A DNA stretch of 64,000 nucleotides from Sphingobacteriales bacterium (GTDB taxonomy: Bacteria; Bacteroidota; Bacteroidia; Chitinophagales; UBA2359): positions 434,001 to 498,000 of the forward strand of contig JADJJT010000002.1 in assembly GCA_016706405.1 (NCBI GenBank), in the 5' to 3' direction. Of the stretch, positions 41,593 through 49,299 are shown piece after piece. The position numbers were made by a program, and so were the translations under genes. Under the pieces are notes generated by a model that had not been told where the DNA came from, ran no database searches, and worked only from the letters and a program-made list of their open reading frames with translations. The number at the start of each line of letters is the position of its first letter. Position 1 is the first letter of the stretch.

Positions 41593-42267
41593 TTAAGGTT
41601 TGTTTCCTTGCGAAGTGGCTACATTGGTTGTGTTTGGCGGTGCATTATTGGCCGAAGTTGCGCTTTGCCCCCCTGTATTGGGCAAATTGGTTACGTTGGC
41701 GGTATTGCGTTGTAGTTCAATAATAGCGCGTTTTTCGCTTTCTGTTTTAAGGTCGGCCAAACCTTGGTCAAATGTTTTGCCCAAGCCTACTTGCATTAAA
41801 AAATTAAAAGTTCGGTTAATGGGGTTGTACGAGTAGGGAGTATCCATCGTCCAGGTACATTTAGTTCCGTTGTTGGCGGTCGGCTCAAAGGTAAAGCTAA
41901 TATCCGATGGAGTTGTTTCTTCCATAAAATACAATTTAGTTTGCACCAGTTTATCGGTTTCCGATTTTGTAAGCTCCATTTTGCCCGTTCCTACGTTTCT
42001 ATGATTGCTCTTCCAGCTATACCAAGCGCCTACGCCTTCTTTTGTAGGGCCGTAGGTTTTTTGCATTTTGGGGTCAATCTTGTTCCAGGGCATCCAAGCA
42101 TCCCATGCTTCTAAATTGTTAACTAATTTAAAGACGGTGCTAGGCAGTGCATTCATTTCGGTGTGCCGCGATACATGTGCCGAGCCCGGAAAAAACACCA
42201 AACTGACTACTATAAACAGCAAAATTACAACTGATAAAATGGTTAAAATGCGTTTGAGAACTTTCAC
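41593..42267 (-). CDS. Membrane-anchored SRPBCC (START-like) protein
   Basis: It starts at GTG 42267. An N-terminal helix (ILTILSVVILLFIVVSLVFF) anchors it. Residues about 35-170 are a SRPBCC/polyketide-cyclase-like domain: TVFKLVNNLEAWDAWMPWNK, YGPTKEGVGAWYSWKSNHRN and TFEPTANNGTKCTWTMDTPY. Such domains bind a hydrophobic ligand in a helix-grip cavity; the ligand is unknown. The C-terminal 45 residues are a low-complexity Asn/Thr/Ala/Pro tail not usual in the family. It follows the SUI1 gene by 31 bp. Confidence 0.85.
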   Translation of the reverse strand: MKVLKRILTILSVVILLFIVVSLVFFPGSAHVSRHTEMNALPSTVFKLVNNLEAWDAWMPWNKIDPKMQKTYGPTKEGVGAWYSWKSNHRNVGTGKMELTKSETDKLVQTKLYFMEETTPSDISFTFEPTANNGTKCTWTMDTPYSYNPINRTFNFLMQVGLGKTFDQGLADLKTESEKRAIIELQRNTANVTNLPNTGGQSATSANNAPPNTTNVATSQGNKP

Positions 42268-42298
42268 AATAAAATTAATTTAATAATTTATTATTTAT

Positions 42299-42643
42299 TT
42301 ATATTTTTTTGGTTTTGGTATAACCTAATTGTTGCAAAATAGTCAGCGCTTTGTCGCGCAAGTCGCCTTGTAATAAAATTTCGCCAGCTTCGGCGCTGCC
42401 ACCCACCCCCAGTTTTGTTTTTAATTGTTTTGCTAATGTTTCAAGGTCGGTTGTAGTGCCTGTAAATCCTTCAATTAGGGTAACGGTTTTGCCTTTGCGT
42501 TTTTTGTTGTCTAAACGCAGTTTTAGGGGTTGTTTGTCGGCGGGGGCGGTGGTTTTTTCTATCAACTCGTCGTCGGTTTGGTAATGATAATCGGGGTTGG
42601 TAGAGTAAACAACACCTATGCGGTTGCTAAATTTTTTCGACAT
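42299..42643 (-). CDS. SUI1/eIF1-like translation factor (YciH family)
   Basis: The 114-residue protein has the SUI1 core KGKTVTLIEGFTGTTTDLET then LAKQLKTKLGVGGSAEAGEI with LLQGD. This is the same layout as bacterial YciH, an eIF1-like protein that affects start-codon fidelity on the 30S subunit under stress. The N-terminal 45 residues are a polar extension (YSTNPDYHYQTDDE). It is cytoplasmic. First gene of the minus-strand run with the SRPBCC and hypothetical genes. Confidence 0.9.
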   Translation of the reverse strand: MSKKFSNRIGVVYSTNPDYHYQTDDELIEKTTAPADKQPLKLRLDNKKRKGKTVTLIEGFTGTTTDLETLAKQLKTKLGVGGSAEAGEILLQGDLRDKALTILQQLGYTKTKKI

Positions 42644-42866
42644 AATACAAGATGTGCAATTCTGAACTACAAATATCCGGATACTTAGGCAAATATCCGG
42701 AAAAAAATTTAAACTATTTTGTTTTTCTAATATAATATTTCACATCGGTATTAAGTTCTGATTTTAAGTTGTCATAAATCTACGTCCATAATTTGTGCTT
42801 AAAGCCTTACCTTTGCAAAGCAATTTTTAATTAAAATTATATAAGGACAGCTCGTTTTACTTACAA

Positions 42867-43829
42867 ATGATGTTTACAAATAATATTACCCAGCTTTTTA
42901 ATGTTCAATATCCTATTATTCAGGCGGGTATGATTTGGTGTTCGAATTGGCAGTTGGCCGCTGCTGTCAGTAATGCCGGTGGTTTAGGCATTATTGGTGC
43001 GGGTTCAATGTATCCGGATATTTTAGAGGAACAATTAACAAAATACAAGCAGGCAAGCAATAAGCCTTTTGCCGTTAATTTGCCTTTATTATATCCTGAT
43101 ATTGAACAACATTTGTCCTTAATTACCAAGCACAATGTGCCCATTGTATTTACCTCGGCCGGAAACCCCAAAACCTATACTGCAAGGTTAAAACAACAAG
43201 GTATAACGGTGGTACATGTTGTAGCCAGCGCTGCCTTTGCCCAAAAAGCCGAAGCTGCCGGCGTTGATGCCGTTGTTGCCGAAGGTTTTGAAGCTGGCGG
43301 GCATAACGGTCGCGAAGAAACAACAACCCTATGTTTAATACCTGCGGTTGTTAAGGCGGTAAAAATTCCGGTAATCGCTGCCGGAGGCATTGCAAGCGGC
43401 CAAGCAATGGCGGCTATGTTTGCCTTGGGCGCACAAGGGGTGCAAATGGGCACACGATTTGTAGCCTCTGAAGAAAGCTCGGCTCATATTCATTTTAAGC
43501 AGCGCGTTATTGCCTTACGCGAGGGCGAAACACAACTTTGTTTAAAAAAATTAGTGCCGGTACGCCTAATAAAAAACGAATTTTTTGAACAAGTAGCACA
43601 AGCCGAGGCAAGCGGTGCCAATACCGAGGTATTAGCGCAGCTATTAGGGCGTGGACGGGCAAAAAAAGGTATGTTCGAGGGCGATATGCAGCAAGGCGAG
43701 TTAGAAATTGGCCAAATTGCTGCTACTATACCAACTATTTTGCCTGCTGCCCAAATTGTAAATCAGGTTTGGAGCGAGTTTTTAACAACCATCGAACAAT
43801 TACATTTTAGCACAAGCAGCCATTATTAA
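42867..43829 (+). CDS. Nitronate monooxygenase / FabK-like flavin oxidoreductase
   Basis: A 320-residue FMN-dependent TIM-barrel enzyme. YPIIQAGMIWCSNWQLAAAV with SNAGGLGIIGAG is the N-terminal FMN-site signature. VVAEGFEAGGHNGRE (catalytic His region), VIAAGGIASGQAMAAMFALG and GVQMGTRFVASEES (phosphate-binding) are conserved in nitronate monooxygenases and in enoyl-ACP reductase FabK. The two activities cannot be told apart here. TACCTTTG at 42808-42815 is a -7 element 52 bp before the ATG. Single gene, convergent with porQ. Confidence 0.88.
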   Translation: MMFTNNITQLFNVQYPIIQAGMIWCSNWQLAAAVSNAGGLGIIGAGSMYPDILEEQLTKYKQASNKPFAVNLPLLYPDIEQHLSLITKHNVPIVFTSAGNPKTYTARLKQQGITVVHVVASAAFAQKAEAAGVDAVVAEGFEAGGHNGREETTTLCLIPAVVKAVKIPVIAAGGIASGQAMAAMFALGAQGVQMGTRFVASEESSAHIHFKQRVIALREGETQLCLKKLVPVRLIKNEFFEQVAQAEASGANTEVLAQLLGRGRAKKGMFEGDMQQGELEIGQIAATIPTILPAAQIVNQVWSEFLTTIEQLHFSTSSHY

Positions 43830-43841
43830 CTAACTAACTAA

Positions 43842-44972
43842 CTAATGAGCAGGTGTATTATTTATATCTTTTGGTGTTGGTGTCTTTTTTATAAGCCAAT
43901 TATTTAGGTTTACCTGCAAACCAATAGTATTAGCAGTTTGGGCTACGCTATACGGGGTGTAGGCATACTGAACACAAAACTTTTTTGTATAAATGCCTCC
44001 ACCTAACGAAAAACCAGCCATGCTGCCAATATTATTAATGCGCATCTCGCGGCGTTTAAGGTGGTTGTAACTTGCTTGCAACCTAAGCACTTTGGCAATG
44101 GTAAGCTCGGCACTAAAAGCCAAATGGCGGGTAAGTTTATCAAAAAAATAGGCTTTTTCAGTTTGGTTTGTGTCAGTATCAAATATATTTACAGGTTTTA
44201 AAGCGGGGTCGTTGTAGCGCAAGTTCCAGCGGTGTAAATGGTGGGCTATGCCCGATATACGCAAAGGCAAATAGGTTAATTTTTTACTTACTCCTAATTG
44301 CAAATCAAATGGCAGCGGTTCGTTGCTGTCGTAATAATTTTTTAATTGTGCGCCCATGTTCTTGGCTACTAAGCCTACTACCCAGTTATCTTTACCTTGC
44401 CAAACACCGCCTAAGTCAAAGGCAAAGGCATTTGCTTTATACGATTCAATATTGCCGAAGGCAAATTTGGTCATAACACCTATTGAAAATGGCCCCAAGC
44501 TATGCCCGCCACCAAAATAAATAGCGTGGTCTCCGGCTTTAAAATTGCCTAATGTGTTGCCAGCATCATCAGTTAGGGGTATATCGCCGTAATTAACCGA
44601 TTGAAACCCAAGTGCTAAGGTGGTGGTCGAGTCGTAATTATGGGCGGCCATAAAATTGGCGTGTCCAATGTTTGCAGGTAACCAAGCGTATTGAGCCGAA
44701 ATTTGCCGGTGCATTTGTGGGTTCAACAAGGCCGGATTAAGCCAGCCTAAGGCAATATCGGGGTCGTTGGGCAAAGATGCAGGTTGGTAGGTGCCTAAAG
44801 CGGCAGCTCGTGCCGAGTTAGGAAGGTTTAGAAAAGCAAAGCTATATTGCCCGCCAATTTGAGGTTGTGCTTTAACGGGTAAATTTTCACTTAAAAAAAA
44901 TACGACAAAAAAAACAGCTGCCACAATTATCCGGAAAATATAAATATACGTGCGTGTATCAATATGAAACAT
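43842..44972 (-). CDS. porQ: Type IX secretion system protein PorQ
   Basis: ATG 44972 gives 376 residues (a TTG at 44978 is also in frame). Signal peptide about 1-36 (IFRIIVAAVFFVVFFLSENL). The PorQ family is marked by IGGQYSFAFLNLPNSARAAA then LG and a few residues later DIALGWLNPALLNPQMHRQI, followed by beta-barrel strands of the PorV/PorQ/FadL type. PorQ is an outer-membrane partner of PorZ in the attachment complex that processes T9SS cargo. No other por/gld gene is adjacent. At least seven cargo genes lie in this window. Confidence 0.88.
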   Translation of the reverse strand: MFHIDTRTYIYIFRIIVAAVFFVVFFLSENLPVKAQPQIGGQYSFAFLNLPNSARAAALGTYQPASLPNDPDIALGWLNPALLNPQMHRQISAQYAWLPANIGHANFMAAHNYDSTTTLALGFQSVNYGDIPLTDDAGNTLGNFKAGDHAIYFGGGHSLGPFSIGVMTKFAFGNIESYKANAFAFDLGGVWQGKDNWVVGLVAKNMGAQLKNYYDSNEPLPFDLQLGVSKKLTYLPLRISGIAHHLHRWNLRYNDPALKPVNIFDTDTNQTEKAYFFDKLTRHLAFSAELTIAKVLRLQASYNHLKRREMRINNIGSMAGFSLGGGIYTKKFCVQYAYTPYSVAQTANTIGLQVNLNNWLIKKTPTPKDINNTPAH

Positions 44973-45149
44973 AATCAAAAAAATGCAAATCGCTTAGGGG
45001 GTGTAAATTGTATTGCTTAATTTAAAGTTTTGTTTGTAGCAGATGAAAGTAAGTGAAAAATGGTTGTAAGGCTGATGATAATATAAGGTTTAGTAACTGG
45101 CAAGACGCTAAGTAATAATAAGGTGTAAATTATCCGGATATAAAAAATT

Positions 45150-45815
45150 TTAATGCAAAACCTGTTCGTAAAATCCACCAATTTTTAACTCCGGATCTAT
45201 AAAATGAATTTCTAAAATCCAATAACGGGGCTTACCACTTGCGTAGTTTGCACGCATAGGTTTGTGGTTGTGCGGGTGAATGTAATTATCGGGTTTTTCG
45301 TTTTCTAAGTTTTCGTGCGGAAAATGGCCTATTAAATGCCCTGCCATAGCTGCGCCAAATTGCCAGCCATCATCGTTAGCGAGCTGGCAAATGTACTGAT
45401 AAAGTTGTGCGCCTGTAATATTTGAATGGGCTTGATAAAAATTTGAACCTTTTTGCCAAGCAGTGGCAATGTCGCTTTGCAGTTTTAATTTGCGTGGATT
45501 ATTGCCAATTACATACGTGCGGCCTAAGTCGGCTTCCCACTCTTCAAATACGGGTCCAAAATCAAAAAACAAAATGTCGTCGTCTTGCAAAGTTAAATCG
45601 GGTGGATTTTCGCGGTACGGAAGCAGGGTGTTTGCCCCAGCGCGCACAATGCGTTTATGCCAGTATTTTCTTATGCCAAACATCTCAAAGGCTAATTCGT
45701 ATATTTCGTTGTTAAGAACGCTTTCAGTTTTTCCCGGAGCAACAAGTTGGCGTTTTTCTGCTTCTTCAAATAAAAGCAAAGCTTGTTGCTGCGCCCAAAG
45801 TAAACGGTCAATCAT
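45150..45815 (-). CDS. M24 family metallopeptidase (aminopeptidase P-like, short form)
   Basis: The 221-residue single-domain pita-bread-fold protein has candidate metal ligands: D in ILFFDFGPVFEEWEADLGRT (two Asp), H in AGHLIGHFPHE, E in WILEIHFIDPE and E in GGFYEQVLH. The N-terminal creatinase-like domain of aminopeptidase P is absent, and it is shorter than methionine aminopeptidases (about 250), so it belongs to the short Xaa-Pro-peptidase-like group. Cytoplasmic; the substrate is unknown. Single gene. Confidence 0.85.
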   Translation of the reverse strand: MIDRLLWAQQQALLLFEEAEKRQLVAPGKTESVLNNEIYELAFEMFGIRKYWHKRIVRAGANTLLPYRENPPDLTLQDDDILFFDFGPVFEEWEADLGRTYVIGNNPRKLKLQSDIATAWQKGSNFYQAHSNITGAQLYQYICQLANDDGWQFGAAMAGHLIGHFPHENLENEKPDNYIHPHNHKPMRANYASGKPRYWILEIHFIDPELKIGGFYEQVLH

Positions 45816-46327
45816 TATGTAAATGCTAAAACAAAGTTTTGTAGTGAGAGAAAAAATACATGCTAATAGTATGTGGTAAAACTATTCAGTTTAAGGCTAC
45901 TAAGCAGGGCACAAAATTAAGCATTGAACCAAACTTTTCAGCTAATTTGATGCTCACATTTTATTGCGCAACCATAATAGTCGGCCAATTTCCGGATATT
46001 TTACAATTTGCCCCTTTGTTTTATTGAAAATTATCAATACTAACTTATTGTATTTTTTGTTTTTGTTTTGTTTGATAGCTTCCAATTTGATTAAAAAAAC
46101 AAAAATTTTTAATTAAAAAACCAGTTTATTTACTTTTTTTTGTTATCTTAAAAAAAAATACAAAAAAAGTTTTGTGAATAGAAGAGATATCGTTACATTT
46201 GTTGCCACATATAAAATTATTTTTTTAGAAAGTAAGTTTATAATGTGTTTTGCCCTTTTCTGTAATTTGTGCTAACAATTCTTCCAAATATCAATTCTCT
46301 CTTCACCATAAAATTCTACAATCAATT
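45816..46327. other. Very AT-rich intergenic region
   Basis: No gene is supported. It contains long A and T runs (46080-46230) and one TCCGGA (near 45992). A TTG at 46250 is in frame with the next gene, but the residues it would add have no conserved character. Confidence 0.5.
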
Positions 46328-46747
46328 ATGAACTTAAACAAAATTTTACTCGCCGGCCTCGTTGGAGGTATTGTATCCTTTTTCTTAGGATGGATTATAT
46401 ATGGAATGCTGTTAAGCGGCGTTATGGAAGCCGAATCTACCAACAATATTGCACGCCCCGAAAACGAAATGATTTTTTGGGCTATGATATTAGCTAACCT
46501 ATCTTACGGAATGTTGTACGCCTACATATTTGGTCGCTGGGCTGGTATAACAAACTGGATGACCGGCGCGCAAGCAGGTGCAATAATTGGGCTGCTTATG
46601 GGTATGTTTTTCGATCTTCTTTTTTATGGCACCTCAAATGTAATGACCTTAAAAGGTGTATTCATAGACATAGTAGTTTGCGCTATTATGGCGGCTTTAA
46701 CTGGTGCTATAGTTGCCTTTGTTTTGGGTTATGGCAAAAAACAATAA
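46328..46747 (+). CDS. Small polytopic membrane protein, function unknown
   Basis: I use ATG 46328 (MNLNKILLAGLVGGIVSFFL), not TTG 46250. The 139 residues form four hydrophobic helices: GIVSFFLGWIIYGMLLSGVM, MIFWAMILANLSYGMLYAYI, GAQAGAIIGLLMGMFFDLLF and VVCAIMAALTGAIVAFVLGY. Gly-rich helices and a short polar loop (ESTNNIARPENE) resemble the uncharacterised DUF1761/VC-type small membrane proteins, but I cannot place it firmly. A single gene ended by a perfect 16-bp terminator. Confidence 0.75.
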   Translation: MNLNKILLAGLVGGIVSFFLGWIIYGMLLSGVMEAESTNNIARPENEMIFWAMILANLSYGMLYAYIFGRWAGITNWMTGAQAGAIIGLLMGMFFDLLFYGTSNVMTLKGVFIDIVVCAIMAALTGAIVAFVLGYGKKQ

Positions 46748-47088
46748 TTATTGATAGCATACCTACAAAAGCTTAGCCTAATTGGCTTTATAAATAGTTA
46801 GTTTATTTGATTACTACGAACAAAAAAACAAAATTTTTTTGTTCGTAGTGTTGTTTTGTTTGCCATGATGGACGGAAAAGGTGATTATTGGTAAAATGGG
46901 CTCTCTTTCCTATCCGGAAAATTAAAAAATAGACCAAGCTTTTTCCGGAATTCTAAAGAAATTAGCCCGGATTAGCCTCCGGCCTAACCTTTACGTTTTG
47001 TGGCAACTATACATGAATTAAACTAAACTCGCAGTTTGGTTTTCAGTTGTCTTTGCGCACAGCGCCATTGCATTGCCTTAAAACTTGC
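46748..47088. other. Intergenic region with terminator
   Basis: It holds the hairpin at 46813-46849 and two TCCGGA sites (near 46912 and 46945). Otherwise no feature seen. Confidence 0.5.
46813..46849. terminator. Perfect 16-bp terminator hairpin
   Basis: ACTACGAACAAAAAAA (46813-46828) and its exact complement TTTTTTTGTTCGTAGT (46834-46849), 66 bp after the stop at 46747. Confidence 0.88.
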
Positions 47089-47739
47089 CTATAACATTAG
47101 AGTTGCTTCTTCAATTATTAGGTCTGAATTATTATCGGCATTACTATAATAATTTTTATCAATGGTATTTTGCAGGCCGTCAATATATATATTTACTAAA
47201 AAACCGACCAAATAGTCTATATCGTACTTGGTTTGCTTGTTTGCAATTTGAATTAAAAATTCGGTACACGACCCCAACATAGCATAAGTAAGCCATTTAA
47301 TATTATCATTTAAATAGCCCGAGCCGTAAAAATTATTCAAATATGCCTTACTTGCTTTTAAAGCAGTTATGATATGGTGGTTTTCAAAGTAAACAGCTCG
47401 AAAATACGCCTGATTTTTAGCCAAAAATTGCAAATTTACTTCGTTAAGTGTAAACGCTTCAAAAAAAGATTTTAAAAATTTTGTAAATAGTGTTTTGACA
47501 TCCAAATCTCCGGCAATAGCTTTACTTAAATAAGTGGCTACCTCTTCGGCCAAATTATTGACAACTATGTGCATTACGGCGTGTTTATCGGTAAAATAGT
47601 TGTAAAATGTTCCGGGCGATAAATTGCTCTCAACAATTATATCGCGCATTAAAGTATTTTCGTAGCCCAAACGGGCAAATACAATTTTAGCCGCCGTAAT
47701 TAGTTTAGCACGTGTGGTACTTGTTTTGTTTGCAGACAT
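47089..47739 (-). CDS. TetR/AcrR family transcriptional regulator
   Basis: I use ATG 47739 (MSANKTSTTRAKLITAAKIV); the ATG at 47778 adds 13 unlikely residues. The N-terminal helix-turn-helix reads AAKIVFARLGYENTLMRDII then VESNLSPGTFYNYFTDKHAV, where the recognition helix is SPGTFYNYF. The rest is an all-helical ligand-binding domain with many aromatic residues. It should repress a target in the absence of a small ligand; no obvious divergent efflux gene is adjacent. A CAACTTTG sequence upstream is a weak -7 element. Confidence 0.9.
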   Translation of the reverse strand: MSANKTSTTRAKLITAAKIVFARLGYENTLMRDIIVESNLSPGTFYNYFTDKHAVMHIVVNNLAEEVATYLSKAIAGDLDVKTLFTKFLKSFFEAFTLNEVNLQFLAKNQAYFRAVYFENHHIITALKASKAYLNNFYGSGYLNDNIKWLTYAMLGSCTEFLIQIANKQTKYDIDYLVGFLVNIYIDGLQNTIDKNYYSNADNNSDLIIEEATLML

Positions 47740-47814
47740 GGAGGTATAAATAAGGTCATTAATTAAAAAAGAGTACAAAGTTGAGAAAAATTTGCTCTAT
47801 TTGTTCTAATAGAA

Positions 47815-47847
47815 ACAAAAAAACGGCTAAACTATGTTTAACCGTTT
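47815..47847 (-). terminator. Terminator of the cargo gene ending at 47880
   Basis: AACGGCTAAAC and GTTTAACCGTT (one mismatch) enclose TAT, and a T7 run follows on the minus strand, 33 bp after the stop. Confidence 0.75.
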
Positions 47848-47879
47848 AAATTTATTCAAAATAAAAAACTTTGTATAAG

Positions 47880-48953
47880 TTAATATATTAACATTCGGGC
47901 AGTTGCCGTTTTACCTTGGTAATATAAACTAACTAAATATACGCCGGCAGGTAAATGACTAAATTCGTAGGTATTTATTTGATTTAACCCTTCGCCAAAC
48001 AACTCGTTATTGGCCGGTGTACTTACTATTTGCCCATTTAGGTTTAGCACATAAACGCTTAGAAACTCGGGCTGCGGCAACTCGAACTGTATGTTTGCCC
48101 TACCCGAACTGGCGTTGTAGTTTGCATTAAAATTAAATTGCCGTACTAAATCGTTTGTAGTATTTGTAAGCATTTGGGGTATATAATGCACTTTAGTTTT
48201 GGGTTGGTTGCCATCAACGGCTTCGGTTTCAATACTTAAAATTGGGTAATTTAATTTAGGGTCGTACCAAAAATAGCTGTCAACGGCGTAACTTATAGTG
48301 CCAAAGTTCTCAATATCGTCTGTATAGTTCATTTGAACATGCAATCTAAGCACATTTTTATACACTACTTCGGCGTTGTTTATTTTAGGCAAAACCACAT
48401 CGCCATAAGCATCGGCGGTAACACTTATTGAGCCTGTGCGCACAACTTTTTGCAAACCAACCATAAAATTGGCTTTAAAATTATCGTTATAACTGTCGTT
48501 ATATTTCATCGGAAAATTAGCCAATTTAATAGCATCCGAATAATTTAAGAATACTTTTTGGTCGTTGGCCACGGCCAACAAATTTAAGGCTGCTGTAGTA
48601 GGGTTGTAAAAATGGTAACTTATATTGCCCGATGGGGTTTCGTAACCTTTCGAATAAACTGCTGCATATACATCGGGTAGCGCTGCAAATATCGAATCGT
48701 AACTGGTTGACGAAGCTTTAACAAAGGCAACGGTTTGTTCGTTAATTTTTTTAAGGTCGTCAAAATCCCAAGTTACCAACGCGCCTTGCGAGCCTTGGTT
48801 AATACCTGCTGGTTCGGCTGTATATAAATTGTAAAAATTACCTTCAGGGGGTAAGCCGGCGGCGGTTAATTTAGGTTGCGCTTGCAAGTCATAAGGCGCA
48901 TAAAATAAAGTACCTAAAATGGTTAAAAAAAGGGCAATTACACTTAATTTCAT
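47880..48953 (-). CDS. T9SS type A secreted protein, function unknown
   Basis: A 357-residue exported protein with a signal peptide (MKLSVIALFLTILGTLFYAP then YDLQAQ). The mature region (residues about 25-265) is a beta-rich domain with aromatic strands (ISYHFYNPTTAALNLLA, YAVDSYFWYDPKLNYPILSI) and no known catalytic motif. The last 80 residues are a T9SS type A sorting domain: LPQPEFLSVYVLNLNGQIVS, FSHLPAGVYLVSLYYQGKTA and MLIY. Single gene with its own terminator. Confidence 0.82.
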   Translation of the reverse strand: MKLSVIALFLTILGTLFYAPYDLQAQPKLTAAGLPPEGNFYNLYTAEPAGINQGSQGALVTWDFDDLKKINEQTVAFVKASSTSYDSIFAALPDVYAAVYSKGYETPSGNISYHFYNPTTAALNLLAVANDQKVFLNYSDAIKLANFPMKYNDSYNDNFKANFMVGLQKVVRTGSISVTADAYGDVVLPKINNAEVVYKNVLRLHVQMNYTDDIENFGTISYAVDSYFWYDPKLNYPILSIETEAVDGNQPKTKVHYIPQMLTNTTNDLVRQFNFNANYNASSGRANIQFELPQPEFLSVYVLNLNGQIVSTPANNELFGEGLNQINTYEFSHLPAGVYLVSLYYQGKTATARMLIY

Positions 48954-49299
48954 AAAATAAATAAAAAGCTAATTTGGGCAAGAAAAATTGATAGATAGAT
49001 ATAAAAAACAAGCCGAATAATTTTTGCTGGCAGTAATCCGGATATACAAAAATAATCCAGATAAAACAGGCAAACTCAAACAAGTAGGGCAAATATTACA
49101 CCTGCCTCTACTTATAACAACAAATGCAATGCCAGTCTTTACAAAAATAGCTCATTTTTGGGACAAACAAATAAAATCTATCCAATAGAAGCACTAACAG
49201 TAAGAGCATGAATAATGGATTCAAGTTTCTATTGCACTATTTCCGGAGTTCCGGAGCCAATAAACTGCCCATGCCGGTGCTTTTTTGCTTGTTGCTTTG
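48954..49299. other. Intergenic region between two minus-strand genes
   Basis: No gene; it contains three TCCGGA sites (near 49038, 49242 and 49250), the last two 8 bp apart. No clear terminator for bamA. Short frames at 48889-49092 and 49208-49408 overlap real genes and are not supported. Confidence 0.5.
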
